A DNA stretch of 64,000 nucleotides from Fimbriimonas ginsengisoli Gsoil 348 (GTDB taxonomy: Bacteria; Armatimonadota; Fimbriimonadia; Fimbriimonadales; Fimbriimonadaceae). Below the pieces are notes generated by a model that had not been told where the DNA came from, made no database searches, and saw nothing but the letters and a program-made list of their open reading frames with translations. The stretch is from the NCBI GenBank assembly GCA_945881865.1, contig CAMCVK010000006.1:109023-173022 (forward strand), read 5' to 3'. Positions 22,841 through 31,226 of the stretch are shown in pieces; position 1 is the stretch's first letter; every line of letters begins with the position of its first letter. Both the position numbers and the translations under genes were made by a program.

Positions 22841-24897
22841 CGTGGAATGTCTCGCCAAAAAACGCCGCTGCCGCCGGTCCCAACGACGAGCCGGTGTTCG
22901 ATAATGGCAGGAATCGGCCGCACCCGGTTCGGTAGATTCTGCCCGAGCTCCTCCCAAGTCCGGCCGTCATCGGTCGACAGCAACACGCCGTCATCGTGAC
23001 CGACCGCGATTCGCTTCCGCGCGGCGGCCAGCCGATACGCCGGCTTTGCGAACGCCTTCGCCCATGCTTCGTTTGCCGGATCGAAGGAATCTAGCCCACC
23101 GCCGGTGGCGAGCCAGAACTTGCCCTTGTGGCTGATAACGTCGTTCGGTTTCCCGCTGGCTCCCTTCAGTTCTTTCCAGGTGCCGTCCGTGGCCAAATAG
23201 ACTTGCCAAGTGTCGTGGGAGGCCAGCAGCCAGACCGTTTTTCCGTTCAGATCCAGCACCGCCAACTCGCGGCCGACGCCCCAGATATCGGATCGAAATG
23301 GCGCGAGGTCCGGCGGAAGTCCGTCGTTTACGGCCCGGAAATTGGCCCCGCCATCGGTCGATTCATAGACGCCGCCGCCCTCAGAAATCTTCCCGGAGAC
23401 GCCGAGGCGGAGCGTGTTCGGCCGAACAGGATCGATGGCGAGGGTGTTCGCCCGCAGCTTGCTCATATCCGGCAGCCCCTTGGCGGCCGGGCGAGTCCAG
23501 GTTCCGCCCGCGTCTTCACTCGCGTACAACGTGTTTGCGAACCAAGAGCCGTTCCCAGGATCGCCCACGGCAAACAACCGGCGGCGATTGCTTGGGTCCA
23601 CCGCAATGCACTTCATATTGCTATTGACCTTCGCGTTGGCGTATCGAACGCCACCGTCCAGCGACCGGAAGTAGCCGTTATCCGCCATCCCCAGGTGAAC
23701 CATATTGCCGCCTCCGGGCACGATGCAGTGGATGACGGTTGACTCCACGTAGTCCATGCTCAGGTTCCAGCTCACCCCGGCATCCTCGCTCCGGTAAATG
23801 GCGTACCAGTCGGTGAAGAACCATCGACGCGGGTTCGACGGGTCCACCGTGATGCTGGCGAGGGCACTGCCAAAGTGCCGCCACCCGGTCCCTTCCCACC
23901 GCGCATGCCACGGCTGCGCCACGTAGTTCTCCTTCAGCTTTGGCTCGGGCAGTTTCTGCCACTTCTGCCCGCCTTTCGGAAGTCGGTAGAAGGTGCCGCG
24001 CGAGCTGGCGGTGAGGACGTGGCTCGGAGTCACGGCAAGCGATTGGTAGACCGAGTCGCTCGTGAATGAGTTATCCTTTGCGTCGAGCCGCAAACCATCG
24101 GTGAGCGAAGTCCATGTCTCTCCGTTGTCGCGACTTTGCCGAATCTCATGGCCGCCCTCGAAAATGCCGACTAATCGCCTCGGTGATTCAACAACGATCT
24201 CGCTCGGACCGGTTTCGGCGAGCTTGGCCCAGGTTTCACCGCCGTCTTTCGACCGAAAGAAGCCGCCCGGCAGCTTCGCTCGCTTTTCGCCCAGCCAGTT
24301 GTCATACGGCTGGGCGGATGCCCACGCAAGTTGATCGTTCACTGGCGAAAACCGCACGTCGGTAAAGCAAGCGTCGCTGTCCAGTGCCTTCTTCCAGCTC
24401 TTTCCACCGTCTGCCGATCGAAAAACGCCATCGCCAAGCGTGGCCGCGAGCATCACGGAGGGATTTCGGTTTGCGCGCGCCAGCGCCAAGCCGGTCCAAC
24501 GGTGGTCGGCGTTCGCCCCGAAGACGGTGGACGTGACTTTGCGAACGGTCTTTCCTCCGTCTGTCGAACGAAACAGGCCGCCGGATGCCGGCGACCAATG
24601 GTCGCCCGCCGCGATGACGATCTCGTTAGGATTCGCGGGGTGAACTGAAATGCTGCGAACGCCCTGCATGGCCGCCGAGTGCGGGGTGCTTCCGTGAAGC
24701 ATCCGCCAGGATTTCCCGCCATTGTCGCTTCGGTAGAACCCGCCAACGTCCACCCACGCATAGGCCACGGTTGGCTTTGCGGGGCTAATGGCGACGACCT
24801 GAATGTAGCCGCCGCCACCGATGAGGCCGCTCTTCCACGCGCCGTAAAGCGGCTGGGGAGTACTGCCGATGAGCATCAAAGCAAGGGCCGCAACCAT
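22837..24897 (-). CDS. secreted BNR/Asp-box repeat protein (sialidase/xyloglucanase-like propeller)
   Basis: A 686-residue exported protein. It starts at ATG 24897 with the signal MVAALALMLIGSTPQPLYGA. About nine Asp-box units are visible (NGGKSW, DGGKSW, DGGETW, NGETW, DAGVSW, DAGGTW, DDGRTW and others), which build beta-propellers as in sialidases, VPS10 proteins and oligoxyloglucan hydrolases (GH74). It might degrade or bind extracellular glycans; catalytic acids cannot be named with confidence. A TAGAAT box 7 nt upstream supports this start; the long open frame to 25638 is a shadow. First gene of the operon with the oxidoreductase and the kinase. Confidence 0.85.
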   Translation of the reverse strand: MVAALALMLIGSTPQPLYGAWKSGLIGGGGYIQVVAISPAKPTVAYAWVDVGGFYRSDNGGKSWRMLHGSTPHSAAMQGVRSISVHPANPNEIVIAAGDHWSPASGGLFRSTDGGKTVRKVTSTVFGANADHRWTGLALARANRNPSVMLAATLGDGVFRSADGGKSWKKALDSDACFTDVRFSPVNDQLAWASAQPYDNWLGEKRAKLPGGFFRSKDGGETWAKLAETGPSEIVVESPRRLVGIFEGGHEIRQSRDNGETWTSLTDGLRLDAKDNSFTSDSVYQSLAVTPSHVLTASSRGTFYRLPKGGQKWQKLPEPKLKENYVAQPWHARWEGTGWRHFGSALASITVDPSNPRRWFFTDWYAIYRSEDAGVSWNLSMDYVESTVIHCIVPGGGNMVHLGMADNGYFRSLDGGVRYANAKVNSNMKCIAVDPSNRRRLFAVGDPGNGSWFANTLYASEDAGGTWTRPAAKGLPDMSKLRANTLAIDPVRPNTLRLGVSGKISEGGGVYESTDGGANFRAVNDGLPPDLAPFRSDIWGVGRELAVLDLNGKTVWLLASHDTWQVYLATDGTWKELKGASGKPNDVISHKGKFWLATGGGLDSFDPANEAWAKAFAKPAYRLAAARKRIAVGHDDGVLLSTDDGRTWEELGQNLPNRVRPIPAIIEHRLVVGTGGSGVFWRDIPR

Positions 24898-24904
24898 ACG
24901 CACG

Positions 24905-24969
24905 ATTCTACAACCGGCCCGATCAGCGCAAAGACGAGGCGTAACTTTTCGGGCTTCTGGCCGTACAGT
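24905..24969. promoter_or_regulatory. divergent leaderless promoters of the BNR gene and the 24976 gene
   Basis: On the minus strand TAGAAT (24905-24910) is 7 nt before ATG 24897; on the plus strand TACAGT (24964-24969) is 6 nt before GTG 24976. No ribosome sites are visible on either side. Confidence 0.4.
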
Positions 24970-24975
24970 AGGGTG

Positions 24976-25695
24976 GTGTTGGCCGTCCTCATATGTTTGG
25001 CGGGCTCCGTAAAATTCGAAGGGCCGGTCTGGTCCTATCGAGAGGAAATTCTGGGGCCGAAGCTGGCTTCTTCGAACTTTTTCACCCTGATAAATCGCTC
25101 CACGAAGGACCCGCGGTACCAAAAAGGCGACCTGATTGGTTCGGCCTACATCATCGAGAAGGGCGGCTACTTGTCTTCCGGCGTGACCGATGGCGACCAT
25201 TTTGGCGTCCCCTGCCGGGTGATCAAGCGCCGCTACGTTCGACTGCAGAAAAACCAGCCCGCCGGTGAGTGGAACGAAACGATTTACGTGACCACCGACG
25301 GTAAGCCGCTGCGACTTACCGTGAAGCGCGGGCCCGAGACGGCGACCGTGCTGTTTGGCGACGATGTTTGGACCGTCCAAGTCTCGGACGCTCGTGGCAA
25401 CCGCGACTTCGAGCGCGATGCCGTCCCAGGCGATCAGCCGTTCGCCGAGATCGTTTCCAAGGGCGAGAAGGCCGAAAAGAAGGCCTGGTGGTATGACCCG
25501 TTTGAGAACGTCGTGACCCGGTTCACGGTCCGTCGCGGCGGGACCATGACCGGCAAATATGCGGGGAAGAAGTTCACCGGCCCGACCTACGAGGTGGTCG
25601 TTGGCGACGAGGTCCACCGGGTGGCGCTCACCCCGCAAGACTTCGTTGCCAACGTTCGGTTTTCGGACGAATGGAACCTAGAGCCCGACAACTGA
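24976..25695 (+). CDS. unrecognised exported protein
   Basis: A 239-residue protein I do not recognise. The N-terminus MLAVLICLAGSVKFEG is short and hydrophobic, like a brief signal peptide. The body is rich in beta-type segments: DLIGSAYIIEKGGYLSSGV, WNETIYVTTDGKPLRLTVKRG, and a later FTVRRGGTMTGKYAGKKFTGPTYEVVVGDE. This looks like an all-beta lipid-carrier or lipoprotein-type domain, which is only a guess. Of two adjacent GTG codons I chose 24976 because TACAGT lies 6 nt upstream; 24973 is equally open. Its end overlaps argS by 18 bp. Divergent from the BNR operon. Confidence 0.65.
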   Translation: MLAVLICLAGSVKFEGPVWSYREEILGPKLASSNFFTLINRSTKDPRYQKGDLIGSAYIIEKGGYLSSGVTDGDHFGVPCRVIKRRYVRLQKNQPAGEWNETIYVTTDGKPLRLTVKRGPETATVLFGDDVWTVQVSDARGNRDFERDAVPGDQPFAEIVSKGEKAEKKAWWYDPFENVVTRFTVRRGGTMTGKYAGKKFTGPTYEVVVGDEVHRVALTPQDFVANVRFSDEWNLEPDN

Positions 25696-27528
25696 CGGTT
25701 CGCGCGACATCCGCTCCGGCGCGCTGACGCCCAGAATCCGGAACGCCGCCCGCAGTCCAACCCGGGCCGCATGGCAGAGCGCCAAACGCGCCGCCGAGAG
25801 CTCCGGCTCTTCCGGCTGAACGACTCGGCAGGCGTCGTAAAAGTAGTGGAAGGCACCGGCAAGATCCACCGCGTAAGTCGTCAACCGGTTCACGCCGTGA
25901 TCTTTGGCGCTGCGCTGAATCTCGTAGGGCAGGTCGCAAATCTTCTTGATGAGGGCGGTCTCACGCGGATGCACCAGCAGGGCCAGGTTCGGTTCGCCGG
26001 TGATCTCGCTCGCGCGGGCGATCACGCTGCAGATTCGGGCGTGGGCGTATTGCGCGTAGAAAACCGGGTTGTCGTCGCTTTGGCGCGTGGCGAGGTCCAG
26101 GTCGAAGTCCATCGCCGTCTCGTGGCTTCGCATGAGATAGAAGAACCGGGCGACGTCGCGACCGATGCGGCGCTGCTCCGTTTGGTCAGCGTCCGGCGCG
26201 GCCTGCTTGCCGATCTCGTCGATGAGGTCGATGAGGGCGTAGATGTTGCCGTCACGCTTTCGCATCGGGGCCGGTTTGCCGTCCTTCATAAAGCGAACGA
26301 GCTGGAAGATGACGACCTGGAGCTGCTCGCGCGCCATCCGCAAAGCGTCGGCGTCGGGCTGGCCCGGCTGCTGGAGCAACGCAGCCAAAACGGCATGGAG
26401 GCGACCGATGTAGCCATGATGGTCCGGACCCAAAACCGTAATCAGCTTGGTGGCGTTCGGGGGGCGATTGAACTTATCGGCGTGGTACGCAACGTCGCTC
26501 GCGATGTAGGTTAGGCGGCCATCTTTGCGGCGCAGCACTCGGTCTTGGTCGTCGCCGAAGTTGGTGCTTCGCAGCCAGAGGGTCGCTCGCTCGCCGGTCG
26601 CCACGTCATCCTCGTCGCTGACTTGCGCTTCCTGGATGACCTCTTCGACGACGCCGCCTTTGCCGAACTTCACCTTGGTTCGGACCGGATTTTCGTCCGC
26701 GACGCCCTTCAGCGCGAGTTCATCCAGGCGCATGTCGACGATGCCGGCGTCGTGCAGGGACTGTTCCGAAAACCAGGTGTCGAACGTGATGCCGAAGATC
26801 TCAAGCGCCTCCCGCTGGCGGTCGGTCATGAGTTTCTCGCAGAGCTTCTTCACGACCGCAAGGTCTTCATCGGGCGAAATGGTGAGCTTCAGCTCCTGGG
26901 CGATGTCGTCCACATAGTCGCCTTTGTAGCCGCCCTCGGGAACCGGCTCACCGCGCAATTTTGCCTGCACCGAAAGGCCGAACAGGCGCATCTGCTCGCT
27001 GTTCACGCCGTCGTTGATGTAGTACTCGCGGTGGACAACGTTTCCGGCCGCCTCCAACACGTTGCACAAGACCGACCCGAAGGCGGCACCTCGGCCGGAG
27101 CCAATCGTGATCGGCCCGTTCGGGTTCACGGAGACGAATTCGACGTTGATGCGATCCGGATGGGCGAGGTGGCTGTTGCCAAACTTGGCGTCGCCGGCTT
27201 CCAAGATGTCGCCGACGTAGCGGGCGACCTGCGCCGGATCGAGTCGAAAGTTGAGGAAGCCTGGCCCGGCGATTTCGATCTGGTGGACGAGCGAGTTCGC
27301 CGGCCCGGCTTGAAAGGCATCGACCACCAACGTCGCGACGGCGCGCGGGTTCATCCCGGCAGCCTTGGCCGAAATCATGGCGAAGTTTGTGGCGAAGTCG
27401 CCGTGCTCAATCGACTTCGTGTCGGTGATCTCAATCGGAATCTCGGCGACGGCGGCGGGCAGCCGGTCGGACGCGATGAGCTCCTGCACCAAAACGTGGG
27501 TGAACTCTCGGAGAAAATCGCGTATCAC
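25678..27528 (-). CDS. argS: arginine-tRNA ligase with a divergent HIGH motif
   Basis: Charges tRNA-Arg with arginine. The 616-residue chain has the ArgRS N-terminal domain (EHGDFATNFAMISAKAAGMNPRAVA), the catalytic core with EYYINDGVNSEQMRLFG, RKDGRLTYIASDVAYHADKF and VLGPDHHGYIGRLHAVLAAL, and the C-terminal anticodon-binding domain (LPYEIQRSAKDHGVNRLTTYAVDLAGAFHYFYDACRV). Unusually, the class I HIGH motif reads TIGS in NPNGPITIGSGRG, and the KMSKS region reads PMRKRDGN. The core is otherwise intact, so it is likely active and essential, with a variant ATP site. GTG start. Its stop overlaps the convergent 24976 gene. Confidence 0.95.
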   Translation of the reverse strand: MIRDFLREFTHVLVQELIASDRLPAAVAEIPIEITDTKSIEHGDFATNFAMISAKAAGMNPRAVATLVVDAFQAGPANSLVHQIEIAGPGFLNFRLDPAQVARYVGDILEAGDAKFGNSHLAHPDRINVEFVSVNPNGPITIGSGRGAAFGSVLCNVLEAAGNVVHREYYINDGVNSEQMRLFGLSVQAKLRGEPVPEGGYKGDYVDDIAQELKLTISPDEDLAVVKKLCEKLMTDRQREALEIFGITFDTWFSEQSLHDAGIVDMRLDELALKGVADENPVRTKVKFGKGGVVEEVIQEAQVSDEDDVATGERATLWLRSTNFGDDQDRVLRRKDGRLTYIASDVAYHADKFNRPPNATKLITVLGPDHHGYIGRLHAVLAALLQQPGQPDADALRMAREQLQVVIFQLVRFMKDGKPAPMRKRDGNIYALIDLIDEIGKQAAPDADQTEQRRIGRDVARFFYLMRSHETAMDFDLDLATRQSDDNPVFYAQYAHARICSVIARASEITGEPNLALLVHPRETALIKKICDLPYEIQRSAKDHGVNRLTTYAVDLAGAFHYFYDACRVVQPEEPELSAARLALCHAARVGLRAAFRILGVSAPERMSREPSVVGL

Positions 27529-27551
27529 GGTCCCATTTTGACATGAGCGCG

Positions 27552-27557
27552 TAGAAT
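27552..27557 (+). promoter_or_regulatory. -10 box TAGAAT of hemW
   Basis: TAGAAT lies 5 nt before GTG 27563 in the 34-bp gap to divergent argS; fits a leaderless message. Confidence 0.5.
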
Positions 27558-27562
27558 CAACC

Positions 27563-28699
27563 GTGAGCCCGGTCGCCGTCTACGTCCACGTTCCGTTCTG
27601 CCCAAGCAAGTGCGGCTACTGCGACTTTAATTCCTATGCGCTCAGCGGCGAGATTGTGCCGCAGACGGTCGAAGCAATGCTCACGCAAATTGAGACCTCG
27701 CCGTTCGTGGGCGTTCCGGCGAAGACGATCTTTTTCGGCGGCGGGACGCCGACCTTTCTCGACGAAGCCAGCTTGATGTCGATCCTTGAGGCCGTCATGC
27801 GCGTGCATCCGCCCATCGAAAACTGCGAAATCACGAGCGAGGCGAACCCGGGCACGGTCGATGCCAGCAAGTTTCGGGCGATGCGGGCGGGGGGGTTCAA
27901 CCGCATCAGCCTCGGGGCGCAGAGCTTCCTCGATTCAGATCTCATCGCCCTGGAACGCGTGCACAAGGGCGGTGACATCGAGCGGGCGTTCTTCGCCGCG
28001 CGCGAGGCGGGTTTCGACAACGTCAATCTCGATCTTATGTTCGCGCTGCCGAACCAAACCCGGCGCGGATGGACGACGAACTTGGAACGGGCACTGGCGA
28101 TGGAGCCGGACCACCTCTCGCTCTACTGCCTCACCATCGAGCCGAACACGGCCTTTTATCGGCGGCACCTGCGCGGGGAGTTGCACCTTCCGGACGACGA
28201 CGCGCAAGTCGCCATGTACGACGAATGCGTCTCCCGCACGGCCGAAAAAGGCTACGAGGCGTACGAGATTTCAAACTTCGCGAAGCCCGGACGGGCTTGC
28301 CAGCACAACCTGGAGTACTGGCACGCCGCGCCGTACCTTGCTTATGGCCCGGGCGCGGTGGGATGCTTGAACGACGATCTGGCCCAGATGGCGGGCCGAG
28401 GCGGTTCGATTCGGTACACCAATCATAAGCAGCCACGGCTGTACGTCGAGAAAATGGCCCTGGGCTCCACGACCTGGCTCGAAGAGGAAGCGTTAACCCC
28501 CGAAACCCACGAGGTGGAGCGGCTGATGCTTGGGCTGCGGCTCGCCGAAGGCGTGGAACTGGCCGAAAGAGACGAGAAGGTGCTGCGAAAGCTGATTGAC
28601 CGGCAGTGGATCGACCTCACCGGGCAGCGCGTCACGCTCACGGCCGAGGGACGGCACTTCTGCAGTGAAGTAGCCCTCGAATTGGCGATGACTGGTTAG
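27563..28699 (+). CDS. hemW: HemW-type radical SAM protein
   Basis: A 378-residue radical SAM protein of the HemN/HemW group. The iron-sulfur motif is CPSKCGYC (Cys13, 17, 20); the next residues are DF, whereas true coproporphyrinogen oxidase HemN carries a fourth Cys there, so this is HemW, thought to deliver heme rather than make it. GGGTPTFLD, ITSEANPGTVD, RISLGAQSFLD and NVNLDLMFALPNQT are typical. The C-terminal HemN domain is present (LEYWHAAPYLAYGPGAVG; LMLGLRLAEGVEL). GTG start behind a TAGAAT box. The heme-like CxxCH protein at the window start may be one of its distant beneficiaries. Confidence 0.93.
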   Translation: MSPVAVYVHVPFCPSKCGYCDFNSYALSGEIVPQTVEAMLTQIETSPFVGVPAKTIFFGGGTPTFLDEASLMSILEAVMRVHPPIENCEITSEANPGTVDASKFRAMRAGGFNRISLGAQSFLDSDLIALERVHKGGDIERAFFAAREAGFDNVNLDLMFALPNQTRRGWTTNLERALAMEPDHLSLYCLTIEPNTAFYRRHLRGELHLPDDDAQVAMYDECVSRTAEKGYEAYEISNFAKPGRACQHNLEYWHAAPYLAYGPGAVGCLNDDLAQMAGRGGSIRYTNHKQPRLYVEKMALGSTTWLEEEALTPETHEVERLMLGLRLAEGVELAERDEKVLRKLIDRQWIDLTGQRVTLTAEGRHFCSEVALELAMTG

Positions 28700-28702
28700 A
28701 CT
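28697..28702 (+). promoter_or_regulatory. -10 box TAGACT of the GH20-like gene
   Basis: TAGACT lies 5 nt before ATG 28708 and overlaps the hemW stop; no ribosome site. The gene may have its own start besides reading-through from hemW. Confidence 0.35.
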
Positions 28703-28707
28703 GTGCC

Positions 28708-30318
28708 ATGCAACTTCGAATGTGGACCTACGATCTGGCGCGCGAGCAAACGCCCGATCTGGTCGTCCTGCGCAGCCTTTGCCGTCTCTCTCTAGAATCG
28801 GGCTACAACGCCATCGGGCTTTATCTGGAGCATCGCTTCGCGTACGAATCTGCGCCGTGGGCACAGGGGCGGCACTGCGTCACCGCCGAGATGGTGCAGA
28901 CGCTGGAGCGAGAGTTCCCGACGCTGCAAATCATCCCGTTTGTGAACCTTCTGGGGCACTTCGAAGGGTTCATTTACACCGAAGAAGGCGCGCAATTCGC
29001 CGAGGAGCGGTTCAAGGGCATGCAGGCCGACCCAACGAATCCGGACTTTCTTGCACTTTGCCGAAGCCTGATCGACGACGTGCTGGCCGCGTTTTCGTCG
29101 GAGATCGTTCACATTGGCGGTGACGAAACCGCGCAGCTTGGCGCCGGAAAACGGTCGGCGGCGCGGGTTGCCGAGTTTGGGCCGGATGTTGACGGGAAGG
29201 CAGAGCTTTACGGCGGGCACTTTGGGCCGCTGGCGGCCTACGTTTCGGAGCGGGGCAGACGTCCGGCGGTTTGGGGCGACATGTTCCACGACCATCCGAC
29301 CGCGCTGGCTCACTTGCCGAAGGAGACGCTCATTTTTGAATGGCAATACTTCCGGACCGCCGAGCACTCGGCCGAGATGTTCCGGGATGCGGGAATGGAA
29401 GTGGTGCTGTGCCCGGCCATTCAGACCTACAGTGCGGTTTGGTGCCACCTGCCGCAGAGCGAGCGGAACGTATGCGAAAACGCGGAAGCCGCCGTCCGTC
29501 GCGGCGACTACGGAGTCTGCGTCACGACGTGGGAATGTGGGCTGTTCGGAAACTACGAGACGCTCCTCCCGGCGATCCGAGCCTCCGGAAAGATCCTTTG
29601 CGATGCCGTGCCCGGAATCGCCCAGCCGGACGACGTTCCCCGCATGGGGCTAGGCGGCGCCGCATCGGTTCGGCGATACGCGGAGACGACGACGGCACCG
29701 GAGATGCTGGCGGCCTATGGTGTTGAGGGCGAAAACGTGTCTGAGTGGGCCGAATTCGTTGGCATTCGGCTCCAAGAGGCGGGCGGCATCTTCGCCTACT
29801 CAGACCACCGTTCCTTCATCAAGTCTCGGTTGCTGCTCTACTCGAACCCGTTCCTTCTCTGGCTGCGCAATCGCGAAGACCTTCTGGGCGAAAGCGGCGA
29901 TCGGGTGTTCCAGTTGCTGGATCGCTCGATCCTTCAGGCTCCGGATTCTGCCTACCGGGGCATCAACGAGTTCGGAAAGCTGGCCATTGAGTTTGTGCGG
30001 TTCGCCGAAGCGGCTCGCCAGGCATACCGGCGCGGGGAAGTGGGCCGAGCGGTGACCGAGCTGAGTGTTTGCCGCCAGACTTTCGAAAACCTGGAGCGCA
30101 TCGCGAAGGGGAACCAGCTGCGGTTTGGCGGTTCACTGGCCGATATCTCCCGTTGCCGCGCGGCGAAAGAGCACGTCGAGCGCGTCATCATGCGGGTGAA
30201 GCACTACGGCGACGGCTCGCTCGGTTACATTCCGAGCTTCGAAACGCTAACCAGCCTGAAGTTTATGCCGCACGACCAGGGCAACTGGTGGCTCATCAAC
30301 CATTGGGCGAATGAGTAA
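28708..30318 (+). CDS. GH20-like beta-N-acetylhexosaminidase-type protein
   Basis: A 536-residue protein with a TIM-barrel pattern. The Asp-Glu pair of glycoside hydrolase family 20 is seen in HIGGDETAQLG (Asp139-Glu140), where Glu protonates and Asp supports the N-acetyl-assisted mechanism. IIPFVNLLGHFEGF, WGDMFHDHP and FEWQYF also fit the barrel. No signal peptide is present, so it probably acts in the cytoplasm on imported N-acetylhexosamine-bearing oligosaccharides. The C-terminal 200 residues are helical and not typical of the family. It follows hemW by 8 bp and overlaps convergent ruvC by 23 bp. Substrate not proven. Confidence 0.8.
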   Translation: MQLRMWTYDLAREQTPDLVVLRSLCRLSLESGYNAIGLYLEHRFAYESAPWAQGRHCVTAEMVQTLEREFPTLQIIPFVNLLGHFEGFIYTEEGAQFAEERFKGMQADPTNPDFLALCRSLIDDVLAAFSSEIVHIGGDETAQLGAGKRSAARVAEFGPDVDGKAELYGGHFGPLAAYVSERGRRPAVWGDMFHDHPTALAHLPKETLIFEWQYFRTAEHSAEMFRDAGMEVVLCPAIQTYSAVWCHLPQSERNVCENAEAAVRRGDYGVCVTTWECGLFGNYETLLPAIRASGKILCDAVPGIAQPDDVPRMGLGGAASVRRYAETTTAPEMLAAYGVEGENVSEWAEFVGIRLQEAGGIFAYSDHRSFIKSRLLLYSNPFLLWLRNREDLLGESGDRVFQLLDRSILQAPDSAYRGINEFGKLAIEFVRFAEAARQAYRRGEVGRAVTELSVCRQTFENLERIAKGNQLRFGGSLADISRCRAAKEHVERVIMRVKHYGDGSLGYIPSFETLTSLKFMPHDQGNWWLINHWANE

Positions 30319-30784
30319 GCCGCGACCGTAGCGCGTGCGTGATTGCGATGGCGAGCGCGTCGGCCACGTCGTCGGGTTTTGGTGGAGCGGGCAGCGAAAG
30401 CAGCCGCACCACCATGAACTCGATCTGTTTTTTGTCGGCTCGGCCGTAGCCAACAACTGACTGCTTCACCTCGGGCGGACTGTATTCGCACCAAGGGACC
30501 CCGGCCTGCCCGACGGCTAGCAAGATCGCACCGAGGGCTTTACTGACGTCCAAGGCGGTCGTTGTGTTCTTGGTGAACAGAAGTCGCTCGGTCGCCACGT
30601 GGTCGGGTTTGTGTTTTGTCATCAACTCGACCGTCGCCTCGTGGATCAGCCGAAGCCGCAAGGGAAGCTCGATCCTCGGCGTTTGAATCAATCCGAAATC
30701 CAGCGGCGTCAGCTTCGACCCGGTTCGGTCGATCACCGCATAGCCGACTCGCTCGAGTCCCGGGTCAAACGCAAGGATCTTCAT
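30296..30784 (-). CDS. ruvC: Holliday junction endonuclease RuvC
   Basis: Resolves Holliday junctions during recombination and repair, working with RuvAB. The 162-residue length is typical. The four acidic residues of the active site are visible: Asp7 in AFDPGLERVGYAV, Glu in HVATERLLF, and two Asp in KPDDVADALAIAI near the C-terminus. The nuclease fold is shown by the KALGAILLAVGQAG helix and the YSPPEVKQSVVGYGRADKKQI loop. The other Ruv genes are not in this window. Its stop overlaps the convergent GH20-like gene by 23 bp and its start lies 23 bp from the divergent OsmC gene. Confidence 0.95.
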   Translation of the reverse strand: MKILAFDPGLERVGYAVIDRTGSKLTPLDFGLIQTPRIELPLRLRLIHEATVELMTKHKPDHVATERLLFTKNTTTALDVSKALGAILLAVGQAGVPWCEYSPPEVKQSVVGYGRADKKQIEFMVVRLLSLPAPPKPDDVADALAIAITHALRSRLTHSPNG

Positions 30785-30795
30785 CGTCGACCTGA

Positions 30796-30801
30796 TATCC
30801 T
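30796..30801 (+). promoter_or_regulatory. -10 box TATCCT of the OsmC-family gene
   Basis: TATCCT lies 6 nt before GTG 30808, in the 23-bp gap to divergent ruvC. Confidence 0.4.
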
Positions 30802-30807
30802 GACCGA

Positions 30808-31221
30808 GTGATTGAAGTGACTTGGAAGGGCGGCGTGACGTTCGAATCGGTGGGACCTAGCGGGAACCCGTTTACGATGGATGGAACCCCGGCGGTTGGC
30901 GGGCAGGACCACGGACCGACGCCGGTTGAGGCTTTGCTCGGGTCGGCGGCCGCGTGCAGCGGCATCGACGTCGTGACCGTGCTCAACAAGAAGCAGGTCC
31001 CCTTCACGAGCTACCGCTTGGAAGTGACTTACGAGCGCGCGACGGAAGGCGATTGGCCCCGTCCGGTGACTGCGATGACAGTTCGCCACGTCCTCGGCGG
31101 AAACATTGACGCCGCGGCCGTGGACCGCGCCGTCCAGCTGAGCGACGAGAAGTACTGCACCGTCATAGCGACGCTCCGGATTCCTGTCGCGGTCACTTCC
31201 GAATGGAAAATCGTCGAGTAG
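30808..31221 (+). CDS. OsmC-family protein
   Basis: A 137-residue protein of the OsmC/Ohr superfamily, whose best-known members reduce organic hydroperoxides by a two-Cys mechanism. The first Cys is in AACSGIDVVTVLNKKQ (about Cys50), next to the typical Ser-Gly-Asp; the second is in DEKYCTVIATL (about Cys110). GPTPVEALLGSAAAC is the family helix. The fit is better to the YhfA/OsmC-like group than to Ohr. GTG start behind TATCCT. It converges with the polysaccharide export gene, stop to stop only 5 bp apart. Confidence 0.9.
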   Translation: MIEVTWKGGVTFESVGPSGNPFTMDGTPAVGGQDHGPTPVEALLGSAAACSGIDVVTVLNKKQVPFTSYRLEVTYERATEGDWPRPVTAMTVRHVLGGNIDAAAVDRAVQLSDEKYCTVIATLRIPVAVTSEWKIVE

Positions 31222-31226
31222 CTGCA

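Noticed and set aside
24898..25638. N-terminal extension of the BNR-repeat gene
   Set aside because: It is antisense to the 24976 gene; the signal peptide begins at 24897.
27538..27557. TTGACA-TAGAAT as a full promoter of hemW
   Set aside because: The spacing between TTGACA (27538-27543) and TAGAAT is only 8 nt, too short for a -35/-10 pair; only the -10 is kept.
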